Assembly (NCBI RefSeq): GCF_050916235.1
Contig: NZ_CP104854.1
Span: forward strand, 682,001 to 746,000
From: Maridesulfovibrio sp050916235
GTDB lineage: Bacteria; Desulfobacterota; Desulfovibrionia; Desulfovibrionales; Desulfovibrionaceae
Direction of reading: 5' to 3'
DNA: 64,000 bases
Position 1 is the first letter of the stretch. Each line of letters begins with the position of its first letter. A model generated the notes under the pieces. That model did no database searches, had not been told where the DNA came from, and saw only the letters and a list, made by a program, of their open reading frames with translations. The translations under genes were made by a program, and so were the position numbers. This document shows positions 28,517-37,521 of the stretch, piece by piece.

Positions 28517-29905
28517 CTAAAATTCAAGGTTCTTGGGAGTTCTGGGGAACGGAATGACGTCACGGATGTTTGTCACACCGGTCAGGAGCATGAGCATACG
28601 CTCAAAGCCCATTCCGAACCCGGCATGAGGCACGGTTCCGAAGCGGCGGCTGTCGAGATACCACCAGTAATCTTCACTTGCCATACCGATTTCGGCAATT
28701 CTTCTTTCAAGAACATCGAGACGTTCCTCGCGCTGTGATCCACCGACGAGTTCACCGATTCTGGGGACCAGCAGGTCCATAGCAGCAACTGTTTTGTTGT
28801 CGTCGTTTACGCGCATGTAGAACGGTTTGATCTCTTTGGGATAATTGTAAACGATGACCGGTTTCTTGAAATGATTCTCGGTAAGGTATCTTTCGTGCTC
28901 GGTCTGGAGGTCTTCGCCATATTCCGGCCGATACTCGAACTTCTTGGCATCCTTACAATTCTGGAGCAGGTTGACTGCATCTGTGTATTCAATACGCTCA
29001 AATTCATTATCAAGCGTGTTGCGCAGCGTATCCATGAGAGTCTTGTCCACAAAGTTGGCGAAAAGAGCTATGTCGTCCTCACACTTTTCAAGGACATGGC
29101 TGATCAGGTATTTCACCATCTCTTCGCCCAAGTCCATATTGTCGTCGAGATCGGCAAAAGCAACTTCGGGCTCAATCATCCAGAACTCTGCAGCATGGCG
29201 CGGAGTGTTTGACTTTTCAGCACGGAAAGTCGGTCCGAATGTGTATACCTGTCCCAATGAAAGCGCATACATCTCAGCTGAAAGCTGGCCGGAAACAGTA
29301 AGGCTTGCCTGTTTGCCGAAGAAATCGTCGGCAAGCTGCTCTTCCTTTTTCCTGGTCAGCCCTGCATAATCAAGGGAAGTCACCCTGAACATTTCACCGG
29401 CACCTTCGCAGTCGGAACCGGTTATGATCGGAGTATGAACATAGAAGAATCCCTTGTCGCGGAAAAATTTGTGAATGGCATAGGATAATTCTGAACGAAC
29501 GCGGAACATGGCGCCGAACTTGTTGGTACGCGGGCGCAGATGGGCGATGGTCCTCAGGAATTCGTCGGAATGGCGTTTTTTCTGCAGCGGGAAAGTTTCC
29601 GGATCGGCATAGCCGAGCATTTCAATTGCTTTGCCCCGAACTTCCCATTTCTGGCCCTTACCGGGAGACTCGATAAGTTCTCCGAGCACTGACACGGAAG
29701 CCCCGGTAGAAATTTTCTCCAGCTCAGCTTCAATCTCCGGGGTATGGTCAATGATGACCTGCACGTTCTTCAGGCAGGAACCATCGTTAATTTCCAGAAA
29801 TGAAAAACCTTTACTGTCCCTTTTGGTGCGCACCCAACCCTTGACCAGAATCTCGGACACAGAGTTTTCAGCATTCAGGATATCCTTTACGCATGTTCTT
29901 CTCAT
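28517..29905 (-). CDS. asnS: Asparagine--tRNA ligase
   Basis: Charges tRNA-Asn; 462 residues with the ATG at 29905 (GGAGAC before MRRTCVKDIL), typical for AsnS. Domains: N-terminal OB-fold anticodon binding (VKGWVRTKRDSKGFSFLEINDGSCLKNVQVII), then class II core with motif 2 FRAEKSNTPRHAAEFWMIEPE and motif 3 GFGMGFERMLMLLTGVTNIRDVIPFPRTP. The latter ending and overall length fit AsnRS rather than AspRS. The longer upstream frame is not needed. Single gene with its own terminator. Confidence 0.97.
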   Translation of the reverse strand: MRRTCVKDILNAENSVSEILVKGWVRTKRDSKGFSFLEINDGSCLKNVQVIIDHTPEIEAELEKISTGASVSVLGELIESPGKGQKWEVRGKAIEMLGYADPETFPLQKKRHSDEFLRTIAHLRPRTNKFGAMFRVRSELSYAIHKFFRDKGFFYVHTPIITGSDCEGAGEMFRVTSLDYAGLTRKKEEQLADDFFGKQASLTVSGQLSAEMYALSLGQVYTFGPTFRAEKSNTPRHAAEFWMIEPEVAFADLDDNMDLGEEMVKYLISHVLEKCEDDIALFANFVDKTLMDTLRNTLDNEFERIEYTDAVNLLQNCKDAKKFEYRPEYGEDLQTEHERYLTENHFKKPVIVYNYPKEIKPFYMRVNDDNKTVAAMDLLVPRIGELVGGSQREERLDVLERRIAEIGMASEDYWWYLDSRRFGTVPHAGFGMGFERMLMLLTGVTNIRDVIPFPRTPKNLEF

Positions 29906-30095
29906 AAAAAGTCTCCAATCACTTCGTTTTGCAAAAGATGTAGCTTCAAGCCGTGCAAATTTCAACAAACTTATTTGCACTTGAGCTGGCTTGATCAATA
30001 ATGATACTGACACCAGTATCATGATCCTAGTTTTTGCTTCAGAGATATAGATTGATAGCGAATTTTAAAAAAATAACTTTTCTTAAATTTTATGC

Positions 30096-30124
30096 TTGAC
30101 CTCTTTATCAGTAATCGTTACTAA
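30096..30124 (+). promoter_or_regulatory. Rubrerythrin promoter with overlapping PerR-like palindrome
   Basis: TTGACC (30096-30101), 17-base spacer, TACTAA (30119-30124). A near-palindrome TCAGTAATCGTTACTAA (30108-30124, six of eight arm positions match) overlaps the spacer and -10. PerR-type regulators often control rubrerythrin in Desulfovibrio; identity of the regulator is inference. Confidence 0.5.
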
Positions 30125-30189
30125 TACCTTCAAGCAACAAGGAAATTATTTTTAACTCATATACCACTGTAACTAAAAGGAGAATACCA

Positions 30190-30687
30190 ATGTCCAAGAC
30201 TCTCGAAAATCTGAAAGCAGCATTCGCAGGTGAATCCCAGGCCAACCGCAAGTACCTCGCATTTGCAGAAAAAGCAGAAGCAGAAGGTAAACCCGGTGTA
30301 GCAAAACTCTTCCGTGCAGCGGCAGCCGCAGAAACCATTCATGCTCACGCACATCTCAGACTCATGAAAGGCATAGGCTCCACAGAAGAAAACCTGAAGC
30401 AGGCAATCGAAGGCGAATCTTACGAATTCAGCTCCATGTATCCTGAAATGATGGAAGATGCCAAGGCAGAAGGTGAAAATGCTGTACTTCGCTACTTCGG
30501 TTTTGCCAATGAAGCTGAAAAAGTTCACGCTGAACTTTACACCAAGGCTCTTGATGCAGAAGGAGACGTTTTTGCTGAAGCCGAGTTCTACATCTGTTCC
30601 GTATGCGGCCACACTCAGGATGGTCCCGCTAATGAAAAGTGTCCCATCTGCGGAGCTGCAGCCAAGGCATACAGCAAAGTAGACTAG
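30190..30687 (+). CDS. rbr: Rubrerythrin
   Basis: Cytoplasmic peroxide-reducing enzyme, 165 residues. N-terminal four-helix diiron domain with ligand-bearing segments FAGESQANRKYLAFAEKAE, AAAETIHAHAHLRLM, AIEGESYEFSSMYPEMMEDA and FANEAEKVHAELY. C-terminal rubredoxin-like domain with CSVCG (about 138-142) and CPICG (about 152-156), spaced 12 as in short-type rubrerythrins. Electrons normally come from rubredoxin. Strong upstream promoter and AAGGAG before the ATG. AT-rich upstream region of 280 bases separates it from asnS. Confidence 0.97.
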   Translation: MSKTLENLKAAFAGESQANRKYLAFAEKAEAEGKPGVAKLFRAAAAAETIHAHAHLRLMKGIGSTEENLKQAIEGESYEFSSMYPEMMEDAKAEGENAVLRYFGFANEAEKVHAELYTKALDAEGDVFAEAEFYICSVCGHTQDGPANEKCPICGAAAKAYSKVD

Positions 30688-30713
30688 ACTTTTCCTCAAT
30701 TTTCACATCTATT

Positions 30714-30746
30714 CAGCCCCTCACGCTACACCGCGTGAGGGGCTGA
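30714..30746 (+). terminator. Stem-loop after rubrerythrin
   Basis: Thirteen-pair stem CAGCCCCTCACGC / GCGTGAGGGGCTG with loop TACACC. No T tract follows, so it may stabilise the mRNA end rather than terminate on its own. Confidence 0.55.
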
Positions 30747-30954
30747 ACCAGTTTAAACCGTCCCCGATACCGCCGATTCTCATTACCTACATTATTAGAT
30801 AGAACAAAGGGCCTATTGCTGCCGCAAGACTGGACGGATTCAATCCAGTTCTTATATAAAACGTGCTGAGAAAAAGGCCTGCTTCAGACGGTTGCGCATC
30901 CTGAGCTACTGCGCTATCTTCGCCTGTTCAAAATAGACTGCAAAGGGGATTTCA

Positions 30955-32733
30955 ATGGGATTCTTTTCTAAAGTAAAAAAATTATGGACCAGCCCGGAAA
31001 AAAGGGCTGAACAAGCCCTGAAAGATTATCTTGGTGATGATTACAGTGAATCAAAGGAAGAAGCACAACCGGAGGCAAAGGCCACGCCAGAGCCTGCCCC
31101 GGCACCTGACCCCGCCCCCATCCCAGATCCGGAACCGGTAGTAAAACCGGAACCGGAAGAGCCGGCAATTACTAAACCAGCGCATACCCCGGCACCTGAA
31201 ATTTCGCCCGAAATCCCGGAAGAACCGGTTGCAGTTGCACCCGCGCCGGAAACTGAGCCGGAAGCAGCCTCCAAAAAGGAAGAATCAACTGCAACAGAAG
31301 AACCTGTTGATGAAATTGCTGCTGCAACCGCCATTCCTGAAGAGCCGAAGGCACAAGAAATTTCCGAGCAAGCAGCTGAAGCAGTTGTTGAAAAGGAACC
31401 TGTAGCAGCTCCTGCTTCCGAGTCAGAACCGCAAGCAGCTCCGGAAGTGAAACCGGAACCAAAACCTGTTGCAGCAAGGCCGACTATTCTTGAGCCGGTG
31501 ATGCAGACCGAAGCAAGGCCAGAAGAAGACAAACCCCAGTGGCAGCGCGACCTGACCAAAGCTCTGCAGCAGGCCGAACCGCGCCTGTCCGTATGGCTGG
31601 GTCTCATTCTTGAGGGAATCGAAGAAGCTGGTGACGACCTTTGGAACCGCCTGTCCTTCCTGCTGACAGCTCTTGAAGCTCCCAAGGAGGAAGCTGTAGA
31701 CTTCATCAGCCGTTTCAAGGACTGGCTGGAAGAAATGGACTACGAGTATGTAGAAGAATTCCGCTCCGAACTCCAGTATCGCCTGGCTCTCGCCCTTGAA
31801 CTTGAGGATGAGGAAGATGAGCGCAGCAGACTCTTCATCAAGCTTTCCGAAGGACTGAATAAGACACGCGAGCAGATAACCAAGCGTATCGACTCCATGC
31901 TTACCACCCACTCGGCATTTGATGACGGCTTCTGGGAAGAATTTGAAGAAATCCTGATCATGGCCGATGTGGGATACGAAGCGTCCATGGAACTGGTTGA
32001 ACGCATGAAGGACCGGGTCCGCAAGTCAGGTGAAACCAACCCGGAAAACTTCAAGAACCTCCTGCGCGATGAACTTGATGAAATTTTCAAGGTTCCCAGA
32101 CGCATCAAGGCCTTCAACCCGCCCGAAGTCGTCATGATGATCGGAGTTAACGGTGTCGGAAAAACCACCACCATTGCCAAGCTGGCACACCGAGCTCAGA
32201 TGCAGGGCCGCAAGGTTCTTATCGTTGCAGGTGATACCTTCCGTGCTGCGGCCATCGGCCAGCTTGAAGTCTGGGCCCGCCGTGTGGGTGCCGGATTCTA
32301 CTCCAAGGAGGAAGGTTCCGATCCCGCTGCAGTAGCCTATGAGGCCATCGACTACGCAATCAAGAACGGTTACGACCTGATGCTTCTTGATACTGCCGGA
32401 CGACTTCATACCAAGACCAACCTTATGGAAGAGCTGCACAAGATTCGCCGGGTACTCGGCAAGAAGCACGATGAAGCTCCGCACCGCAGTGTACTGGTCA
32501 TTGATGCCACCACCGGTCAGAATGCACTGTCACAGACCAAGCTCTTCAATGAGGCAATCGGTGTTGACGAACTTATCCTGACCAAACTTGACGGAACAGC
32601 CAAGGGAGGGGTCATGATTGCAGTGACCATGCAGCACAAAATACCAATCACCCACGTGGGTCTTGGAGAAAAGATGGAAGACCTCAGGCCATTCAACGGT
32701 GAGGACTTCGCAAAAGCCCTGCTCCTTTCATAA
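30955..32733 (+). CDS. ftsY: Signal recognition particle receptor FtsY, with enlarged N-terminal region
   Basis: GTPase that receives SRP-ribosome complexes at the membrane. The NG domain occupies about residues 294-592: N helices (LFIKLSEGLNKTREQITKRI), P-loop GVNGVGKTTTIAKLA, DTFRAAAIGQL, DTAGR and TKLDGTAKGG. Upstream are a basic amphipathic start (MGFFSKVKKLW), a Pro/Glu/Ala-rich acidic tract (about 36-195) and an additional helical segment (about 196-292, PQWQRDLTKALQQAEPRLSVW to RLALALELEDEE). At 592 residues it exceeds E. coli FtsY (497). The extra helical segment is unlike the usual A domain. GGGG before the ATG; monocistronic, ended by a hairpin. Confidence 0.96.
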   Translation: MGFFSKVKKLWTSPEKRAEQALKDYLGDDYSESKEEAQPEAKATPEPAPAPDPAPIPDPEPVVKPEPEEPAITKPAHTPAPEISPEIPEEPVAVAPAPETEPEAASKKEESTATEEPVDEIAAATAIPEEPKAQEISEQAAEAVVEKEPVAAPASESEPQAAPEVKPEPKPVAARPTILEPVMQTEARPEEDKPQWQRDLTKALQQAEPRLSVWLGLILEGIEEAGDDLWNRLSFLLTALEAPKEEAVDFISRFKDWLEEMDYEYVEEFRSELQYRLALALELEDEEDERSRLFIKLSEGLNKTREQITKRIDSMLTTHSAFDDGFWEEFEEILIMADVGYEASMELVERMKDRVRKSGETNPENFKNLLRDELDEIFKVPRRIKAFNPPEVVMMIGVNGVGKTTTIAKLAHRAQMQGRKVLIVAGDTFRAAAIGQLEVWARRVGAGFYSKEEGSDPAAVAYEAIDYAIKNGYDLMLLDTAGRLHTKTNLMEELHKIRRVLGKKHDEAPHRSVLVIDATTGQNALSQTKLFNEAIGVDELILTKLDGTAKGGVMIAVTMQHKIPITHVGLGEKMEDLRPFNGEDFAKALLLS

Positions 32734-32754
32734 GTATTCCCGATCCAATAAACA

Positions 32755-32790
32755 CAAATTCCCCCTGAAGCCTGCTTCAGGGGGAATTCT
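32755..32790. terminator. Terminator between ftsY and the pseudouridine synthase
   Basis: AATTCCCCCTGAAG-CCTG-CTTCAGGGGGAATT, a perfect 14-pair stem between convergent genes. Confidence 0.85.
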
Positions 32791-32864
32791 ATTTATTCGA
32801 AACTAGCCAAGTTCCTTGACTCGAACATGTAATCAAACGAATAAATAGTCATAGCCAAAACAAT

Positions 32865-33692
32865 CTACCATTCAGGGTCGCACTCCGCCTCAAAACCGGG
32901 AAAGGCAATGCGTCGATGATGCAGGTACATCCGCCCGCTTTCTCCGTCAGCACCATACAGTGGATCTCCGACAATCGGATAACCGGCATGGGCCAGATGT
33001 GCCCTTATCTGGTGACGCGCCCCCTTGGAGATGCGAACCCCAAGCACAGCGGTTCCGTCCCCATCAACGTTCAGGATCTCAGCCCTGGTCCAGCGCAACG
33101 GTTCATCCTCTTCATCCAGAACCTTTGTGCGTTTACGGTCTGCTGTATCAAGCCTGTTCTTCACGGTAAAATTTCTTTCTGGCGCTCCGTGCACGCGTGC
33201 AAGGTAGAACTTTTCCACCTGCCCGGCATCCTCATATTCCCGAAACATTGTCTCCCTTTCCGCACCAAAAGCCACCAGCAGCAAACCAGAAGTCAGCATG
33301 TCCAGCCGATTGACCAGAATAGCTTTCGAATTATGCAAAAGGTCGTTAAGGCATTCTTCCGCAGTGGGCTCAGGACTTCCAGCCACCCGCGCTGAATGGA
33401 TGAGATCTGGCTTAAAGACCGCTGCGTAAGCATCGGTTTGAGCTATAACGGCAAGCCGGGAGGCAATCTCCGCAGCACAACTGCGGGTATCCTCTTTCAA
33501 CAATGCAACTTCTGCCCCGGAAAAGATTTTGAATCCGGTCTTCCGAGGTCTTCCGTTAACAAGGACAAAGCCGTTTTCAATAAGCCTTCTGCGCTGACGT
33601 AATCCACTTTCAGGAAGCAGCTCGGTCAAAAATTTATCAAGCCTCATCCCTTCGTGGAAATCCAAGGCCGTTTTTACGTCAATTTTCTTCAA
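32865..33692 (-). CDS. RluA-family pseudouridine synthase
   Basis: 275 residues. N-terminal S4-like RNA-binding part (MRLDKFLTELLPESGLRQRRRLIENGFVLVNGRPRKTG) and catalytic domain with the Asp-bearing motif NRLDMLTSGLLLVA; relatives usually have HRLD, here Asn replaces His before the Arg, while the catalytic Asp remains. Other family blocks: FKPDLIHSA, ARVHG, GARHQIRAHLAHAGYPIVGDPLYG and LHHRRIAFP. Target RNA (rRNA or tRNA position) cannot be told from sequence. Single gene. Confidence 0.9.
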   Translation of the reverse strand: MKKIDVKTALDFHEGMRLDKFLTELLPESGLRQRRRLIENGFVLVNGRPRKTGFKIFSGAEVALLKEDTRSCAAEIASRLAVIAQTDAYAAVFKPDLIHSARVAGSPEPTAEECLNDLLHNSKAILVNRLDMLTSGLLLVAFGAERETMFREYEDAGQVEKFYLARVHGAPERNFTVKNRLDTADRKRTKVLDEEDEPLRWTRAEILNVDGDGTAVLGVRISKGARHQIRAHLAHAGYPIVGDPLYGADGESGRMYLHHRRIAFPGFEAECDPEW

Positions 33693-33889
33693 TTTTTCTT
33701 TGTCCCAACATGCTAAAAAATTTGTATTGCTACCGCTTAACGCCGGGCTTTACGCAGATAGTAAAAGAGCCTACAACTTCCGGGAGCGGTTTCTAATAAC
33801 AGAAATCAGACCACCAGAACACGGGCCCTCCTAAACAGTGCACCCCGGTTCAGCAAGTATAAAAATCCTTTTATAAAACGAGACATGCC

Positions 33890-34798
33890 GTGAACATCAA
33901 GGGTTGCCTCCTCATTCTCACCGCCGCCGTCATGTGGGGACTGATCGGTCCCGTTTCCAAATTTCCACTTGAACAGGGAGTCGCTCCGCTTGAAAACTCA
34001 TTCTGGCGGGCCATTTTTGCATGGATGCTTTTCGCTGTCCACGCCTGCCGCATCCGTGCCATTAAAATTGAACGCAAAGATATTCCGCAGATCATCGTCT
34101 TCGGGTTTGTGGGGGTTACCATTTTCTATGGATCATACCAGTTTGCAGTACAAGAGGTCGGAGCAGCGCTATCTTCGGTACTGCTGTACACTGCACCGGC
34201 CTGGGTTGCAGTTATGTCGTGGCTGCTGCTGGGGGAAAAAATGGGCCCGATCAAGATCGCCGCGCTGGTCATAACCATCAGCGGAGTGGCCTGTGTTTCA
34301 CTCGGTCCGCAGATTTTCGGAACCGGTGGGGATATAAAATTCACCTGGTTCGGAATCATCTGCGGGCTTACAACCGGGTTCACCTACGCCCTCTACTACA
34401 TCTACGGCAAGACAATTTTTGCCCGCTACACAACTCCGACCATATTTCTCTACGCGCTCCCCATCGGGGCCCTGTGCATGACCCCGTTCTTTGAATTCAC
34501 CACCAAAACAACAACCTCGTGGCTGAGCCTTATTGCACTGGCCCTCATCTGCACCTACGGGGCCTACTCCGTCTACTATGCGGGGCTTAAGTACCTTGAG
34601 GCAACCACTGCCTCGGTTATTGCAACCATCGAACCGGTCATGGCCGCTCTTCTGGCCTGGCTGTGGTGGAATGAAAGCTTTGACTGGACCGGTTATCTCG
34701 GCAGCGCAATGATCATTTCCGCCGTACTCATGATGGTCATGGAGCAAAGAATCGAATCAGGTTTCCGTAAACTTTCCTTGTGCCGGATGCAGGCCTGA
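33890..34798 (+). CDS. EamA-family (DMT) membrane transporter
   Basis: 302 residues in ten hydrophobic helices arranged as two EamA halves. The first half has GCLLILTAAVMWGLIGPVSKFPLEQGVAPLENSFWRAIFAW; the second has GIICGLTTGFTYALYYIYGK and ATTASVIATIEPVMAALLAWLWWNE, the PxxxxxxxW signature of drug/metabolite exporters. Start is GTG at 33890. Substrate unknown; related proteins export amino acids or metabolites. Single gene followed by a terminator. Confidence 0.93.
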   Translation: MNIKGCLLILTAAVMWGLIGPVSKFPLEQGVAPLENSFWRAIFAWMLFAVHACRIRAIKIERKDIPQIIVFGFVGVTIFYGSYQFAVQEVGAALSSVLLYTAPAWVAVMSWLLLGEKMGPIKIAALVITISGVACVSLGPQIFGTGGDIKFTWFGIICGLTTGFTYALYYIYGKTIFARYTTPTIFLYALPIGALCMTPFFEFTTKTTTSWLSLIALALICTYGAYSVYYAGLKYLEATTASVIATIEPVMAALLAWLWWNESFDWTGYLGSAMIISAVLMMVMEQRIESGFRKLSLCRMQA

Positions 34799-34876
34799 TC
34801 CTCACACGCTATACTCAACCAAGAGAGATTGCTGTGGAAGGAAGGTAACAATTTTATTCCAGAAACTTCTGACAAA

Positions 34877-34913
34877 TAAAAAAGGCGTCCCGAAAGGAAC
34901 GCCTTTTTTATTT
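34877..34913. terminator. Bidirectional terminator
   Basis: AAAAAAGGCGTCCC-GAAA-GGAACGCCTTTTTT with GNRA-type loop; between convergent genes. Confidence 0.9.
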
Positions 34914-34933
34914 ATTCTGGGCATATCCGTTTT

Positions 34934-36013
34934 CTAGCGGCCACAGGCCCTATCGAATTCGGATTTAAGATCGGAGAACAGTTGCTGAACGGAAATGATT
35001 TTTTCGGTTCTCCAGGCATTTGAACCGGCAAAGGCAAAACCGTTCTTCAGCTTTCCGCGCTGAGCATTGATAAGCGCGGATGCAATGCAGTATGGGCTAT
35101 CTTCAACTTTACAACTCTTGATGCAGTGGAACGGGCATTTGAAGGGAGATTTTTTACCGTCACTGACAGCCTGCAGGAAATCGTTCTTTACAGCTCTTCC
35201 GGGAAGTCCGACCGGACTCTGGATGATCGCCATGTCCTCCTTGGTGGATTTGACGTAAGCCTGCTTGAACTCATCATCGGCATCACACTCATGGGTGGCC
35301 ACGAAACGGGTACCCATCTGGACTCCTGCTGCACCCATATTGAGGTACTTGCAGATGTCCTCGCCGGAATAAACACCGCCGGCTGCGATTACGGGAATGG
35401 TTCTGCCGGTCTTTTCTTCAAAGGGCTTAACTGCCTTGATAACTTCAGGGAGGATATTTTCAAGGGCGAACTGAGGATCGTCGAGCTGCTCACGCTTGAA
35501 ACCGAGGTGACCGCCAGCCATGGGGCCTTCCACGACAAAAGCGTCAGGAATATAATCGAATTTGGAAATCCATTTTTTGCAGATAAGAGATGCTGCACGA
35601 CCGGAGGAAACGATGGGGACCAGTTTGGTCTTTGCTCCTTCGGTGAGATATTTAGGCAGATCCAGAGGCAGACCGGCACCGGAGAAGATCACGTCAGCGC
35701 CTTCCTTAACGGAAGTGGAAACCATATCGGCAAAATTGGACAGGGCAACCATGATGTTTACCCCGAGAATGCCGGAAGTCATTTCCTTGGCTTTTCTGAT
35801 TTCTTCGGTAAGCGCATCGATGTGTGCTTTGGCGTGGTCCCTACCGCCGTTCTTGCTGGTAAGGCCGATCATGGCTGCGGCAATAACGCCGATACCGCCC
35901 TCTTTGGCCACTGCGGAAGCAAGGCCGGAGAGAGAGATTCCCACACCCATACCACCCTGAATTACAGGCACTTTGGCAACGAGGTCGCCAATTTTGAGCT
36001 GAGGAAGATTCAT
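34934..36013 (-). CDS. NAD(P)H-dependent flavin oxidoreductase / nitronate monooxygenase family
   Basis: 359 residues, FMN-binding TIM barrel of the NMO/2-nitropropane dioxygenase superfamily. Seen: PVIQGGMGVGIS near the N terminus, GVNIMVALSNF, FSGAGLPLDLP, VEGPMAGGHLGF with the conserved His, IPVIAAGGVYSGEDI and GAAGVQMGTRFVATHE for phosphate binding. Also present is a C-terminal Cys cluster CPFHCIKSC and C in DSPYC (about 297-315), which could bind a metal or cluster. Members oxidise nitronates or act as enoyl-ACP reductases (FabK); the physiological substrate is uncertain. GGAG precedes the ATG. Confidence 0.87.
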   Translation of the reverse strand: MNLPQLKIGDLVAKVPVIQGGMGVGISLSGLASAVAKEGGIGVIAAAMIGLTSKNGGRDHAKAHIDALTEEIRKAKEMTSGILGVNIMVALSNFADMVSTSVKEGADVIFSGAGLPLDLPKYLTEGAKTKLVPIVSSGRAASLICKKWISKFDYIPDAFVVEGPMAGGHLGFKREQLDDPQFALENILPEVIKAVKPFEEKTGRTIPVIAAGGVYSGEDICKYLNMGAAGVQMGTRFVATHECDADDEFKQAYVKSTKEDMAIIQSPVGLPGRAVKNDFLQAVSDGKKSPFKCPFHCIKSCKVEDSPYCIASALINAQRGKLKNGFAFAGSNAWRTEKIISVQQLFSDLKSEFDRACGR

Positions 36014-36262
36014 ACTTAAGTTCTCCTGTTGCAGTATATGTTAAAGCTGCCCCTTCCCTGTAGCAATGCTAAAGTGAAACAACTACGGGGTGATGATCTC
36101 CCTAGATACATACACCCCTGTATTTATTGCTTTCGAGCAGCTTTTATTTCCGAAGAAAGTATTTTCCTGTCTGGAGATTTAAGTCAAGTCTTTTTTATTG
36201 TTACAGTTAAGCAACAACAATGTTACTTCACACCTGTAGCAATGCATTTTCACTTACATACT
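36014..36262. other. Intergenic stretch with a short direct repeat
   Basis: CCTGTAGCAATGC occurs at 36058-36070 and again at 36233-36245. No gene or RNA recognised. Confidence 0.4.
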
Positions 36263-37450
36263 TTACTGTATGTATTTCTCCACAATCATTTCAGCAAAAT
36301 ACATGGAGCTGGTAAATGCAGGAGAAATTGCATTCAGTACATGCACGCTCTTACTGTCACTTTCGACCAGAAAATCCATGACAAGTTCATTGCGCTTAAT
36401 ATCAACCAACTGTGGTCTGATACCTACTTTCGGTGAACCTTCAATGTCGTCAGGGCTGAGTTCCTTGACCAGTTCCTTAGCGTCGTTGAAAAAGCACTTG
36501 AAAAAGTACTTGCGTGGTTCCTCAAAAGCAATGGACCGAAACTTCGGATTCCTGAAAAACAGGATAGCATCCCTGAGCATTATATCAAAGGCTTCTTTAT
36601 CCAGACCGCTCAATATTCCGTAATTCTCGCGCCCGAAAGCGGGGATGGCTGTGGGACCGAGGTACACATCACCGGAAGCCCCGCGGGTAAAATGGATTCC
36701 CAGAAAGGGATTCTTGATGTTCGGAACCGGATAGATACTACCGCGGATGGTGTGGGCCTTTTCCTTTTTGAGTTTTTTGTATATGCCCTTGAAGGGAATG
36801 AGCTGGTAACCTTCGCCGAACCCGAAAGGACTGGCAACCTGATCGCTGTATGCCCCGGCGGCGTTGATGAACAGGCCGCAGCTGATTTCGCCCTTGTCTG
36901 TAACTATGACGTTATTATTTGCAGTTATAAAGCGCGTCCCAAGCATAAAAGAGACTTTCCCACTCAGTTGCAGATCATTATACAATGACTTCATCACTGC
37001 TTTGGGGTCAACCACAGCGGTGTAATGGGAAAAAAGGGCTTTGCCGGCTGTTTTTGCATTGGGTTCTATTTCGGAAAGCTGCCGTTCATCGATGATTTCT
37101 ACTTTTGCGCCGTTTGCAGTTGCTCGATTGTATAATTCATGCAGAGTGGGCAGTTCTGATTCATTGCGGGCAACAATCACCTTCCCGGTTTGCAGAAGGG
37201 GCAGGTTCCTTTCCCTGCAATATTCCTTCATTCTGAAATTACCGGAAAGGCAGGATACAGCCCGCAGACTTCCGGGAGCATAGTATATTCCGGCATGCAG
37301 AACGCCGCTGTTACGGCCGGAAGCATGTTTGGCGATGTCAGTTTCCTTATCAATAATCAAAATATCCTTGTATCCTCTGGAAACAAGCTCCCGGGCCACT
37401 GTCAACCCGACAACGCCCGCTCCACAGATGAGAATTTCAGCAGTCTTCAT
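36263..37450 (-). CDS. lhgO: L-2-hydroxyglutarate oxidase / FAD-dependent oxidoreductase
   Basis: 395 residues, DAO-fold flavoprotein. FAD-binding GAGVVGLTVARELVSRGY at the N terminus, then IIDKE and HASGRNSGVLHAGIYY, the motif of LhgO/L2HGDH. Further family segments: DPKAVMKSL, LFINAAGAYSD, IPFKGIYKKL, NPFLGIHFTRGASGDVYLGPTAIPA and VGIRPQLVD. LhgO oxidises L-2-hydroxyglutarate to 2-oxoglutarate, passing electrons to the quinone pool. No glutarate-pathway genes are adjacent, so it is a lone gene and the substrate is an inference. Confidence 0.85.
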   Translation of the reverse strand: MKTAEILICGAGVVGLTVARELVSRGYKDILIIDKETDIAKHASGRNSGVLHAGIYYAPGSLRAVSCLSGNFRMKEYCRERNLPLLQTGKVIVARNESELPTLHELYNRATANGAKVEIIDERQLSEIEPNAKTAGKALFSHYTAVVDPKAVMKSLYNDLQLSGKVSFMLGTRFITANNNVIVTDKGEISCGLFINAAGAYSDQVASPFGFGEGYQLIPFKGIYKKLKKEKAHTIRGSIYPVPNIKNPFLGIHFTRGASGDVYLGPTAIPAFGRENYGILSGLDKEAFDIMLRDAILFFRNPKFRSIAFEEPRKYFFKCFFNDAKELVKELSPDDIEGSPKVGIRPQLVDIKRNELVMDFLVESDSKSVHVLNAISPAFTSSMYFAEMIVEKYIQ

Positions 37451-37521
37451 TATATTTCCTTTTTTCGTATTACGGAAACGTCAATGCAACAATCAAAGTT
37501 ACATTGATTTATCGGTTGAAA

